Positions 1-6,457 of a stretch of DNA of 13,023 nt are shown here, piece after piece. Source of the DNA: Rhizobiaceae bacterium (GTDB lineage Bacteria; Pseudomonadota; Alphaproteobacteria; Rhizobiales; Rhizobiaceae). The DNA lies in contig JACMIV010000313.1 in NCBI GenBank assembly GCA_014380965.1, positions 1-13,023 on the forward strand, given 5' to 3'. A model generated the notes under the pieces. It had not been told where the DNA came from, did not search any database, and worked only from the letters and a program-made list of their open reading frames with translations. A program made the translations under genes and the position numbers. Every line of letters starts with the position of its first letter. Position 1 is the first letter of the stretch.

Positions 1-1
1 A

Positions 2-808
2 GCCCAGGGCATGACCTTCTCGGAATCGGGTCCGGTGCCGTCGCAGGGCAAGATCGCCCAGCAGATGTTCACCTACACGGCCTTCACCGCAAACTTCGTC
101 GAGGTAGGCCTGCCGGTGGTCAACGAGGACGGAACGCCCAAGTGGCGCTTCGCCCCCTCACCGCACGGTGTCTACTGGAAGGACGGCATGAAACTCGGCT
201 ACCAGGACGTGGGATCGTGGACGATCCTCAAGTCGACCCCGGTCGACCGCGCCCAGGCCGCCTGGCTCTACGCCCAGTTCGTCACCTCGAAGACCGTCGA
301 CGTGAAGAAGAGCCATGTCGGCCTCACCTTCATCCGCGAGTCGACGATCCGCGACGCGAGCTTCACCGAGCGCTCGAAGGATCTCGGCGGCCTCGTCGAG
401 TTCTACCGCTCGCCGGCCCGCGTGCAGTGGTCGCCGACCGGCACGAACGTGCCGGACTATCCGAAGCTCGCCCAGCTCTGGTGGCAGGCGATCGGCGATG
501 CGGCCGCCGGCGACAAGACCCCGCAGGAGGCGATGGACTCGCTCTGTGCCGAGCAGGAGAAGGTGCTGGAGCGTCTCGAGCGCGCCGGCATCCAGGGCGA
601 GAAGGGCCCGAAGCTGAACGACGAGCAGGATCTCGCCTACTGGGTCGCGGAGGCCGCGAAGAACGGCACGCTGGCTCCGCAGGCGGCGATCGAGACCGAA
701 AAGGAACAGGCCCTCACGATCAACTACGACGAGCTCGTCAAGAGCTGGGCCGACACCACTGCCTCGACCGCTCCGGCCGCGACCCCGGTCGCGGCTCCCG
801 CGCAGTAA
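2..808 (+). CDS. glpV: Glycerol-type ABC transporter substrate-binding protein, C-terminal part (5' end cut by window)
   Basis: The reading frame is open from the left edge to TAA at 806-808, giving about 268 residues; the N-terminal half and signal peptide lie outside the window. The residues resemble the C-terminal half of large (about 570-580 aa) carbohydrate-type family 1 solute-binding proteins: the segment around SPHGVYWKDGMKLGYQDVGS, a WTILKSTP stretch, and NVPDYPKLAQLWWQAIGDAA followed by a charged helical tail ending in a loose Ala/Pro/Thr-rich stretch. Such proteins capture substrate in the periplasm for an ABC permease. In rhizobia the glpSTPQUV glycerol transporter has a binding protein of this class, and glycerol kinase follows here on the same strand, so glycerol is the likely substrate. 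A terminator follows the stop, so glpK may have its own promoter. The family call is strong; the glpV name is an inference from similarity and context. Confidence 0.8.
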   Translation, partial: AQGMTFSESGPVPSQGKIAQQMFTYTAFTANFVEVGLPVVNEDGTPKWRFAPSPHGVYWKDGMKLGYQDVGSWTILKSTPVDRAQAAWLYAQFVTSKTVDVKKSHVGLTFIRESTIRDASFTERSKDLGGLVEFYRSPARVQWSPTGTNVPDYPKLAQLWWQAIGDAAAGDKTPQEAMDSLCAEQEKVLERLERAGIQGEKGPKLNDEQDLAYWVAEAAKNGTLAPQAAIETEKEQALTINYDELVKSWADTTASTAPAATPVAAPAQ

Positions 809-836
809 CGAAGGCCGTCATGGCCTGAAAGCAAGG

Positions 837-864
837 AGGCCGGGGCGGATGTCCCGGCCTTTTC
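837..864 (+). terminator. Rho-independent terminator after the glycerol binding-protein gene
   Basis: A perfect 8-bp G+C-rich stem (AGGCCGGG at 837-844, CCCGGCCT at 853-860) encloses an 8-base loop and runs straight into TTTT (860-863). It lies 28 bases after the stop codon of the binding-protein gene. A smaller 5-bp hairpin (aggcc/ggcct, 812-826) precedes it. The arrangement fits an intrinsic terminator closing the transporter operon. Confidence 0.75.
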
Positions 865-952
865 GGTGCTATGGGAGCCGGTAGGCAGTCATGGAGCCGG
901 CTCACATGCTGAGCAGTCCGCCATCGGAAGCCGGCCGCCATCTTTTGTGGCT

Positions 953-1091
953 CGTCACCCCGGACGTGATCCGGGATTCATGCCGAAGCAGCAACGCTGC
1001 CGATCCGGCAGAAGCGGTGGTGGCTCCATGGCGCCGCCCTCGATCTTGTTCGACGATTTGGGATGGATCTTGGGTCAGGGCCGGGATGACG
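953..1091. repeat. MITE-like/REP-like inverted-repeat element, about 139 bp
   Basis: The left arm (954-984, starting GTCACCCCGGACGTGATCC) and the reverse complement of the right arm (1060-1090, starting GTCATCCCGGCCCTGACCC) agree at 23 of 31 positions, counted by eye, so the stretch forms imperfect terminal inverted repeats bounded by CG. The left arm also has its own hairpin (CCCGGA 959-964 / TCCGGG 970-975). Arms beginning GTCATCCCGG are a familiar dispersed intergenic repeat in alphaproteobacterial genomes. There is no transposase inside; if mobile it would be non-autonomous. It sits in the gap between the transporter operon and glpK. Only one copy is in the window, so copy number is unknown. 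Confidence 0.6.
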
Positions 1092-1191
1092 AAACGGAGG
1101 GCGGAGCCGCGAACCGGAAGAAGGTGGCCTTTTTCACCACGACTGTGCCGTGGAGAGGCCGATCCCGAAGACCACCTCACAGGAGCACGTG

Positions 1192-2679
1192 ATGTCCGGC
1201 TACATCCTCGCCATAGACCAGGGCACGACATCCACCCGCGCCATCGTCTTCGACGACGCCTTCCGCATCGTCGGTGTCGGGCAGCAGGAGTTCGCCCAGC
1301 ATTTCCCGCGTTCCGGCTGGGTCGAGCACGATCCGGAGGATATCTGGAATTCGGTTCTCGCGACGATCCGCACCGCGATCGCCGACGCCTCGCTCTCGGC
1401 TTCCGACATCGCCGCGATCGGTATCACGAACCAGCGCGAGACGACTGTCCTCTGGGACCGCGAGAGCGGCAAGGCCGTCCACAACGCCATCGTCTGGCAG
1501 GACCGGCGGACGTCGGAGTTCTGTCGCAGCCTCATCGAAAGCGGCGCTGAGGCGGAGGTCTCGGAGAAGACCGGCCTCATCGTCGACCCCTATTTCTCCG
1601 GCACCAAGCTGCGCTGGCTCCTCGACACCGTCGAGGGCGCAAGGGCGAAGGCCGAGGCCGGCAAGCTCGCCTTCGGCACCGTTGATTCCTTTCTGCTCTG
1701 GCGGCTCACAGGCGGCAAGGTGCATGCGACGGATGCGACCAATGCCAGCCGTACCATGCTCTTCAACATCACGGCGAATGCCTGGGACGAAGAGCTCTTG
1801 AAGCTCCTCGACATCCCTGCGGCGCTGCTGCCGGAGGTGAAGGATTGCGCGGCGGACTTCGGCACGACCGATCCAGCGCTCTTCGGCTGCGCCATCCCCA
1901 TTCTCGGCATGGCCGGCGACCAGCATGCCGCGACGGTGGGCCAAGCCTGCTTCTCGCCCGGCATGCTGAAATCGACCTACGGCACCGGCTGCTTCGCCGT
2001 GCTCAACACCGGCTCCACCAAGGTCGCCTCCAAGAACCGCCTTCTCTCCACCATCGCCTATCGCCTCGACGGCGTGACGACCTACGCGCTCGAAGGCTCG
2101 ATCTTCATCGCGGGCGCGGGCGTGCAATGGCTCCGCGACGGCCTGAAGCTGATGGAGCGGGCGGACCGCTCCGGCCCGATGGCGGCGGAGGCCGACGAAG
2201 CTCAGGACGTCTATCTCGTTCCCGCCTTCACCGGCCTCGGCGCGCCCTGGTGGGACGCGGACGCGCGCGGCGCGATCTACGGCCTCACCCGCAATACGGG
2301 GCCGAACGAAATCGCACGGGCGGCTCTCGAAGCCGTCTGCTTCCAGACCGCCGACCTTCTCGGCGCCATGCGCCGGGACTGGACGGCTGACGGCGACACC
2401 GTGCTGCGCGTCGACGGCGGCATGGTCGCCTCCGACTGGACCATGCAGCGCCTCTCCGACATCCTCGCCGCCCCCGTCGACCGACCCGTGGTGCTGGAGA
2501 CGACCGCGCTTGGCGCTGCGTGGCTCGCCGGATCGAGAGCCGGCGTCTGGCCCGACCGGGACGGCTTCTCGGCCCGCTGGCGCCTGGAGCACCGTTTCGA
2601 ACCGGAGATGGACGCCGTCACGCGCGGTCGGAAACTGTCGGGCTGGAGCGATGCGGTGAAGCGGACGCTGACGCGGTAG
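1192..2679 (+). CDS. glpK: Glycerol kinase
   Basis: This 495-residue protein has the normal length for FGGY-family glycerol kinases, which make sn-glycerol 3-phosphate from glycerol and ATP in the cytoplasm. Visible motifs include the N-terminal phosphate loop [11 protein letters not shown] (7-17), the glycerol-binding NQRET (80-84, Arg82/Glu83), WQDRRT (102-107), Tyr134 in [11 protein letters not shown], the catalytic GDQHAA (242-247, Asp243), and STYGTGCF (261-268). ATG 1192 was chosen because AGGAG at 1181-1185 precedes it at good spacing and translation begins directly with the conserved first strand; an in-frame GTG at 1150 would add a non-conserved tail. The loop before GDQ reads [11 protein letters not shown] and lacks the GGKGGTR stretch that binds fructose 1,6-bisphosphate in the E. 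coli enzyme, so that control is probably absent. It follows the glycerol transporter gene, forming an uptake and trapping unit. Confidence 0.96.
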   Translation: MSGYILAIDQGTTSTRAIVFDDAFRIVGVGQQEFAQHFPRSGWVEHDPEDIWNSVLATIRTAIADASLSASDIAAIGITNQRETTVLWDRESGKAVHNAIVWQDRRTSEFCRSLIESGAEAEVSEKTGLIVDPYFSGTKLRWLLDTVEGARAKAEAGKLAFGTVDSFLLWRLTGGKVHATDATNASRTMLFNITANAWDEELLKLLDIPAALLPEVKDCAADFGTTDPALFGCAIPILGMAGDQHAATVGQACFSPGMLKSTYGTGCFAVLNTGSTKVASKNRLLSTIAYRLDGVTTYALEGSIFIAGAGVQWLRDGLKLMERADRSGPMAAEADEAQDVYLVPAFTGLGAPWWDADARGAIYGLTRNTGPNEIARAALEAVCFQTADLLGAMRRDWTADGDTVLRVDGGMVASDWTMQRLSDILAAPVDRPVVLETTALGAAWLAGSRAGVWPDRDGFSARWRLEHRFEPEMDAVTRGRKLSGWSDAVKRTLTR

Positions 2680-2697
2680 CGGCGTCTGGCCGGCGAA

Positions 2698-2731
2698 TGG
2701 GATATTCTCACTGGGCGCTTCGAATATCCCA
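2698..2731 (+). promoter_or_regulatory. Perfect inverted repeat upstream of vapB, probable autoregulatory operator
   Basis: TGGGATATTC (2698-2707) and GAATATCCCA (2722-2731) are exact reverse complements, 10 bp each, separated by 14 bases. The right arm ends 9 bases before the proposed GTG start of the antitoxin. VapBC modules are commonly repressed by the complex binding such palindromes over the promoter. There is no T-run after it, so a glpK terminator is less likely, though a hairpin in the glpK 3' end is possible. The A+T-rich arms also hold -10-like sequence. Confidence 0.65.
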
Positions 2732-2740
2732 GGGTCGCCA

Positions 2741-2983
2741 GTGCCGCTCTACGTGAAGGATGACGAAGTCGGACACCTCGCGTCTCGCCTTGCAGCGATC
2801 AAGCAGCTCACCAAGACGGAGGCCGTTCGTCTTGCGCTGATAAATGAGATCGATCGCTCGGAGTTGGGCAAAGATTTATCCGCGCAGGAAAAAGTCGAGG
2901 CGATCAGATCGCGTCTTGCCGCTTATCCCATGACAGGGCTCAAGGCAGACAAAGCCTTTATCGACAGCCTTTACGAAGACTGA
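2741..2983 (+). CDS. vapB: VapB-family antitoxin (Rv0623/PSK-type)
   Basis: This 80-residue protein resembles the small antitoxins annotated as Rv0623-like or PSK transcription factors. It opens with MPLYVKDDEV, a short strand, followed by helices (LASRLAAIKQ, then LTKTEAVRLALINEIDRSE) expected to form the DNA-binding dimer. The C-terminal tail (DKAFIDSLYED, residues 70-80) matches the conserved toxin-binding end of the family. The start is GTG 2741, the first codon that gives the family's typical N-terminus; AGGG at 2731-2734 is a plausible ribosome site. Its stop TGA shares one base with the toxin ATG (TGATG), as is usual for coupled toxin-antitoxin genes. The gene is visibly less G+C-rich than its neighbours, consistent with horizontal acquisition. 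It would neutralise the toxin and repress its own promoter through the upstream palindrome. Confidence 0.85.
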   Translation: MPLYVKDDEVGHLASRLAAIKQLTKTEAVRLALINEIDRSELGKDLSAQEKVEAIRSRLAAYPMTGLKADKAFIDSLYED

Positions 2984-3378
2984 TGTTCATCGATGCATCG
3001 GTCATCTGTGCCATCATTCTCCCCGAACCGGACGGCGATGCGCTTTTGGCGCGAATGATGGCGATGGAAATCAAAGTGTCGTCGCCCACCGCCGTGTGGG
3101 AAGCGACCGTCGCGATCACCCGGATCAGGCGTCTTTCGCTCGACCAGGCTCATGCACTCGTCGTCGACCTTTTCGTATCCACTGGCGTCCGGCTAAATCC
3201 CGTTCCACCCGAAGCCGCAGCCCTGGCAATCGACGCCTATCGCCGCTTCTGCAAGGGCCGCCATCCCGCGGGCCTGAACTTCGGTGACTGCTTCGCCTAT
3301 GCCTGCGCCAGGCATTACAAGGTGCCGCTCCTCTACAATGGCGGCGACTTCGCGCTGACGGACGTCGAAACCGCGTAG
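2983..3378 (+). CDS. vapC: VapC-family PIN-domain ribonuclease toxin
   Basis: This 131-residue protein is the usual size for VapC toxins, Mg-dependent RNases that cut tRNA or rRNA. The PIN acidic residues are all present: Asp4 in MFIDASVICA, Glu40 in AVWEATVA, Asp102 in NFGDCFAYA, and Asp122 in NGGDFALTDV. The NFGDCFAYA and GGDF blocks are typical of the Rv0624-like subgroup that pairs with the antitoxin type found just upstream. Translation is coupled by the 1-base overlap with vapB. The frame is intact and the catalytic set complete, so the module looks functional. The RNA target cannot be read from sequence. Confidence 0.9.
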   Translation: MFIDASVICAIILPEPDGDALLARMMAMEIKVSSPTAVWEATVAITRIRRLSLDQAHALVVDLFVSTGVRLNPVPPEAAALAIDAYRRFCKGRHPAGLNFGDCFAYACARHYKVPLLYNGGDFALTDVETA

Positions 3379-3389
3379 CACGAAGGCGC

Positions 3390-3468
3390 CTGCCATAGGC
3401 AGCGGATTGACCTTTTCCCGTCGATACGATTTCACGGGAGCAACGGGCTCGCGACGGCGCGAACCGTC
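3390..3468 (+). promoter_or_regulatory. Structured leader upstream of bioY (three small inverted repeats)
   Basis: The 112-base gap before bioY contains three short dyads in a row: CTGCC-ata-GGCAG (3390-3402), TCCCGT (3416-3421) with ACGGGA (3434-3439), and GACGG (3453-3457) with CCGTC (3464-3468). The last ends about 8 bases before the GGGGAA ribosome site at 3477-3482. They may be operator or mRNA structures controlling bioY. The known alphaproteobacterial BioR consensus (TTATCTATAA-like) is not present, and nothing matches a riboswitch I can name, so the role is a guess. Confidence 0.3.
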
Positions 3469-3490
3469 ACTGCGCGGGGAAATGGCCATC

Positions 3491-4057
3491 ATGAGCACAC
3501 GGGACATCGTCTTCATCGCACTCTTCGCAGCCCTCATGGCGGTGCTCGGCGCCTTTCCGCCGCTGATGGTGCCGATCATCGCGATTCCGATCACCGCGCA
3601 GTCGATGGGCCCGATGCTTGCCGGCGGCATTCTCGGTGCCAAGCGCGGTGCTCTCGCCATCCTTCTGTTCGCCGTCCTCGTCGCCATTGGATTGCCGCTC
3701 CTGTCCGGGGGGCGCGGCGGGCTCGCGCCTTTCGTCGGTCCCTGGTCGGGCTTCATCTACGGCTGGATCGCCGCCGCCTTCGTCACGGGCTTTCTGACGG
3801 AGCGCTACTTCCAGCGCCTTTCCTTCGTCTCGGCCTTTGTGATCTCCGTCTTCGGGGGGATCGGCATCGTCTATGCGATCGGCGTACCCTGGTTCGCCGT
3901 GATGTCGGACATGAACGTTCTGGACGCCTTCGTCGGCTCCGCCATCGCTTTCATCCCTGGCGATCTGATCAAGGCAGGTCTCGCGGCCGCCGTCGTCGCG
4001 ACTGTGAAGCGGTCCTATCCCCTCATCGCTTCCCGGACAGACGAGGTCCGCTCCTGA
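3491..4057 (+). CDS. bioY: Biotin ECF transporter substrate-binding subunit BioY
   Basis: This 188-residue integral membrane protein has the length and six hydrophobic segments of BioY, the S component that binds biotin in ECF-type uptake systems. Family blocks are clear: PITAQSMGPMLAGGILGAKRG (about 33-53), the glycine-rich LPLLSGGRGGLAPFVGPWSG (about 68-87), and FIPGDLIKAGLAA (154-166) near the C-terminus. ATG 3491 was chosen because GGGGAA at 3477-3482 lies at good spacing; ATG 3482 is too close to that site, and a frame opening at 3407 would add a poorly conserved, Arg-rich N-terminus. It is followed after 22 bases by the ATPase gene and then by the transmembrane subunit gene, so a dedicated BioMNY complex is complete here. 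Expression may be tied to biotin status, but no recognised BioR box was found. Confidence 0.92.
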   Translation: MSTRDIVFIALFAALMAVLGAFPPLMVPIIAIPITAQSMGPMLAGGILGAKRGALAILLFAVLVAIGLPLLSGGRGGLAPFVGPWSGFIYGWIAAAFVTGFLTERYFQRLSFVSAFVISVFGGIGIVYAIGVPWFAVMSDMNVLDAFVGSAIAFIPGDLIKAGLAAAVVATVKRSYPLIASRTDEVRS

Positions 4058-4079
4058 CACGCGCCAGATCCGCGACCCC

Positions 4080-4754
4080 ATGATCTTGCTGTCAGGCGTT
4101 TCGGTCCTCCGCGCGGGGCGGCGCGTTCTCAGCGATCTCAGCCTCGCCTTGCCGGAGCAGCGGATCGGCGTCATCGGGTCGAACGGCTCCGGCAAAAGCA
4201 CCTTCGCACGTCTTCTGAACGGGCTGATCCTGCCGACCTCAGGGTCGGTTCTCGTAGGCGGCATCGACACGGCACGGGACGCGAAGGCCGTGCGCCGCAA
4301 GGTCGGCTTCGTCTTCCAGAACCCGGACAACCAGATCGTCTATCCCACCGTGGCCGAGGACGTCGCCTTCGGCCTCAAACGCGAGCGGCCGAAGCAAGCC
4401 GAGATCGAGGAGAGGGTCGCGGATACCCTCGCCCGCCATGGGCTCACCGGCTTCGAAAACCGCCTCATCCACGAGCTTTCCGGCGGAGAGCGCCAGCTCG
4501 TGGCGCTGGCGGGCGTCATGGTCATGCGGCCGGAGGTTCTGGTGCTCGACGAGCCGACGACGCTGCTCGACCGGCGCAACACACGGCGCATCGCCGCGGT
4601 CGTGCAGGGATTCAAGGGCCAGATGGTGCTGGTGACGCACGATCTTGGGCTCCTCGCCGACTTTGACCGGGTCCTCGTCTTCGAAGGCGGAACGCTCCTC
4701 GCCGACGGGCCCCCGCGCGAGGCCATCGCCGCTTATCTCGCGGTCTCCGGATGA
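4080..4754 (+). CDS. bioM: Biotin ECF transporter ATPase BioM
   Basis: This 224-residue ABC ATPase is the size of BioM/CbiO-type energising subunits. All motifs are intact: Walker A GSNGSGKST (33-41), Q-loop FQNPDNQ (79-85, Gln80) in the form typical of ECF ATPases, signature LSGGERQ (133-139), Walker B VLVLDEP with the TTLLD D-loop (153-164), and the switch His187 in LVTHD. It powers biotin import together with BioN and BioY. ATG 4080 has no obvious Shine-Dalgarno sequence and lies 22 bases after bioY, so it may depend on translation from upstream. Its end overlaps the bioN start as ATGA (4751-4754). Confidence 0.93.
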   Translation: MILLSGVSVLRAGRRVLSDLSLALPEQRIGVIGSNGSGKSTFARLLNGLILPTSGSVLVGGIDTARDAKAVRRKVGFVFQNPDNQIVYPTVAEDVAFGLKRERPKQAEIEERVADTLARHGLTGFENRLIHELSGGERQLVALAGVMVMRPEVLVLDEPTTLLDRRNTRRIAAVVQGFKGQMVLVTHDLGLLADFDRVLVFEGGTLLADGPPREAIAAYLAVSG

Positions 4755-5341
4755 TCGCGGCGCTTTACGTCGATGCCGCCAGCCCCCTCCACCGAATGCG
4801 CGCAGGGTACAAGCTTGTGGCCCTGCCGATCCTCGCCGCCGGCCTCTTCGCGGCCGGAAATCCCGCGCTCATTGCGTTCGGGCTAGCGCTCGTCCTTGCG
4901 CTCTACGCCGCCGCCCGCATTCCGCTCGCGGTGCTCGCGGCGCAGGTGAAGGCCGTCGCGCCGGTGCTCGCCCTTCTTTTCCTCGTTCAGCTCTGGCTCG
5001 CGGGGGCCGAAGTCGCGAGCGTCACGGCGCTGCGCTTCGTCGCCCTTATCCTCGGCGCTTCGCTGATCACGCTGACGACGCGCACCGGCGCGATGATCGC
5101 GGCCCTCGAGGGCGCCCTCTCGAAGCTTGCCCTCCTCGGCGTCGATGCGGCGAAGGTGAGCCTTGCGATCTCGCTGGTGCTGCGCTTCGTACCGGTAATC
5201 GGCGAGGTCTTCCAAGAGGTGCGGGAGGCGCAGGCCGCGCGCGGACAAAGTCGCAGCCTCTTCGCCCTCGCCGTCCCCGTGATCGTCAGAACGCTGAAGA
5301 TGGCCGACGAGATCGCCGAGGCGATCGACGCGCGGTCCTGA
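4751..5341 (+). CDS. bioN: Biotin ECF transporter transmembrane (T) subunit BioN
   Basis: This 196-residue protein belongs to the EcfT/CbiQ family, which couples the ATPase to the S component in the membrane. The N-terminal SPLHRMRAGYK (11-21) is typical, several hydrophobic helices follow, and the coupling-helix signature is seen as EAQAARG (159-165). The second signature, normally Ala-Arg-Gly, reads AIDARS at the very C-terminus (191-196), so its glycine is replaced by Ser and the protein stops there. It overlaps bioM by 4 bases, implying translational coupling. The short length is normal for BioN, which is smaller than the EcfT of shared group II systems. Confidence 0.9.
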   Translation: MIAALYVDAASPLHRMRAGYKLVALPILAAGLFAAGNPALIAFGLALVLALYAAARIPLAVLAAQVKAVAPVLALLFLVQLWLAGAEVASVTALRFVALILGASLITLTTRTGAMIAALEGALSKLALLGVDAAKVSLAISLVLRFVPVIGEVFQEVREAQAARGQSRSLFALAVPVIVRTLKMADEIAEAIDARS

Positions 5342-5360
5342 CACAGCGGGGCCGGGTGCA

Positions 5361-5404
5361 GTCGCGCGATTGTGGCTTTGGTTCCTCGTGACGCGTCGCG
5401 CGAT
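5361..5404 (+). promoter_or_regulatory. Direct repeat upstream of the NMT1-type ABC operon, possible operator
   Basis: GTCGCGCGAT occurs at 5361-5370 and again at 5395-5404, 34 bases apart start to start, within the 117-base gap before the ABC operon; the next five bases also partly agree. This could be a pair of regulator half-sites near an unmapped promoter. In high-G+C DNA a chance repeat is possible, so support is weak. Confidence 0.25.
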
Positions 5405-5458
5405 GGTGCTAAGGTGCTCAAAGGTTGGCGCCAGAACGTGCATATCCGGGAGGATCTC

Positions 5459-6457
5459 ATGAGGAAGTGGCTTCACACGGCGCTCGTCGCCGCGGCGTTG
5501 CTCTGCGCCCCGTCGATCGGCTCGACGTCTCCAGCGAGCGCGCAAGAGACGGTGAGGGTCGGAGTCCTCCAGTTCGGCACCGTGAGCTGGGAGCTCGACG
5601 CCATGAAGCGCGCGGGCCTCGACGTCCGCAATGGCATAACGGTCGAGGTCGTACCCTTCGCGGGCGAGGACGCGACATCGGTCGCGCTGCTCGGCGGCAG
5701 CGTCGATGCGATCGTCTCGGACTGGCTCTTCGTCTCGCGCCAGCGGACGGAAGGCGGCGACATGGTCTTCGTGCCCTACTCGACCTCGGTCGGCGCCGTT
5801 GTCGTTGCGGCCGACAGCCCGATTCGCACGCTGTCCGATCTGAAAGGCCGTTCGCTGGGCGTCGCCGGCGGCCCGCTCGACAAGAACTGGCTGCTGATCC
5901 AGGCGCTCGGCCTTCGCGATGCCGGGATCGATCTTTCGAAGGAGGTCGAGATCGTCTACGGCGCCCCGCCGCTTCTGGCGGAGAAGGCGCGCTCGGGCGA
6001 ACTTGACGCGGCCCTCCTCTTCTGGAACTGGGCGGCCCGACTGGAAGCGGAAGGCTTTCGCCGCATCCTATCGGGCGAGGACGCTGCAAACGCGGCCGGC
6101 GCGACTGGGCCGATCGCGACGATCGGATACGTCTTCGGCGAAGCATGGGCCGACGAGAATCCGGCGGCCGCGCGGGGCTTCGTCGCGGCCTCAAGGGAGA
6201 CGAAGGCGCTCCTCAGGTCCTCCGATGCCGTGTGGGAGGCTCTGCGCCCGATGATGAAGGTCGAGGACGATGCCGAATTCCTCCTCATGCGCCAGCGCTA
6301 TCGCGACGGCATCCCCGCCCGGCCCGTCGCGGAGGAGGAGCGGGACGCAGCGACGCTCTACAAGGTGCTCGAAGAGCTTGCCGGAGAGACGCTGGTCGGG
6401 CCGGGCAAGGTGCTCGATCCCGGCACCTACTGGGCCGGGCTTAAGAATGCGTCCTGA
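5459..6457 (+). CDS. ABC transporter periplasmic substrate-binding protein, NMT1/SsuA/TauA-like
   Basis: This 332-residue protein has a clear signal peptide: MRKWLH, a hydrophobic core (about 7-20), and a likely cleavage after PASA at residue 28. The mature part opens with VRVGVLQFGTVSWELDAM and has features of nitrate/taurine/NMT1-type binding proteins: a TSVALLGGSVDAIVSDW block, the pair SDLKGRSLGVAGG, and a second-lobe ELDAALLFWNWAARLEAEGF. It would capture a small solute for the permease and ATPase genes that follow. ATG 5459 is preceded by a strong GGGAGGA (5448-5454); a frame opening at 5372 would put a non-hydrophobic tail before the signal peptide. Its last 11 bases overlap the permease gene. 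The substrate is unknown: the superfamily covers nitrate, taurine, sulfonates, riboflavin and thiamine precursors. The biotin transporter next door hints at a vitamin-type solute but does not show it. Confidence 0.85.
   Translation: MRKWLHTALVAAALLCAPSIGSTSPASAQETVRVGVLQFGTVSWELDAMKRAGLDVRNGITVEVVPFAGEDATSVALLGGSVDAIVSDWLFVSRQRTEGGDMVFVPYSTSVGAVVVAADSPIRTLSDLKGRSLGVAGGPLDKNWLLIQALGLRDAGIDLSKEVEIVYGAPPLLAEKARSGELDAALLFWNWAARLEAEGFRRILSGEDAANAAGATGPIATIGYVFGEAWADENPAAARGFVAASRETKALLRSSDAVWEALRPMMKVEDDAEFLLMRQRYRDGIPARPVAEEERDAATLYKVLEELAGETLVGPGKVLDPGTYWAGLKNAS

Larger units (their letters stand above)
809..1191. other. Intergenic region between binding-protein gene and glpK
   Basis: This gap of about 380 bases holds no convincing gene. 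It contains the terminator near its left end, an inverted-repeat element in the middle (953-1091), and a short leader with the glpK ribosome binding site (AGGAG, 1181-1185) at its right end. Open frames crossing it on both strands have low-complexity Arg/Pro-rich translations and overlap the repeat arms, so they are not called. No convincing promoter for glpK could be picked by eye. Confidence 0.7.

Noticed and set aside
891..1550. Coding frames over the gap before glpK
   Set aside because: They cross the inverted-repeat element and the start of glpK in another frame, and have no family features.
1177..2592. A 471-codon minus-strand frame opposite glpK
   Set aside because: It is a high-G+C shadow of a well-conserved gene, with Arg/Gly/Glu-rich translation and no recognisable motif.
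2698..2731. Inverted repeat as a rho-independent terminator for glpK
   Set aside because: No T-run follows, the loop is long, the stem is A+T-rich, and it abuts the antitoxin start, so an operator fits better.
3379..3490. A BioR operator or a known riboswitch before bioY
   Set aside because: No TTATCTATAA-like palindrome and no recognisable riboswitch core could be seen; only small dyads.
3467..4330. A 287-codon minus-strand frame opposite bioY-bioM
   Set aside because: Opposite two clear transporter genes; the Arg/Asp/His-rich translation has no domain.
5372..5458. Upstream start for the ABC binding protein
   Set aside because: It would place about 29 charged residues before an obvious signal peptide; the strong GGGAGGA site supports the ATG at 5459.
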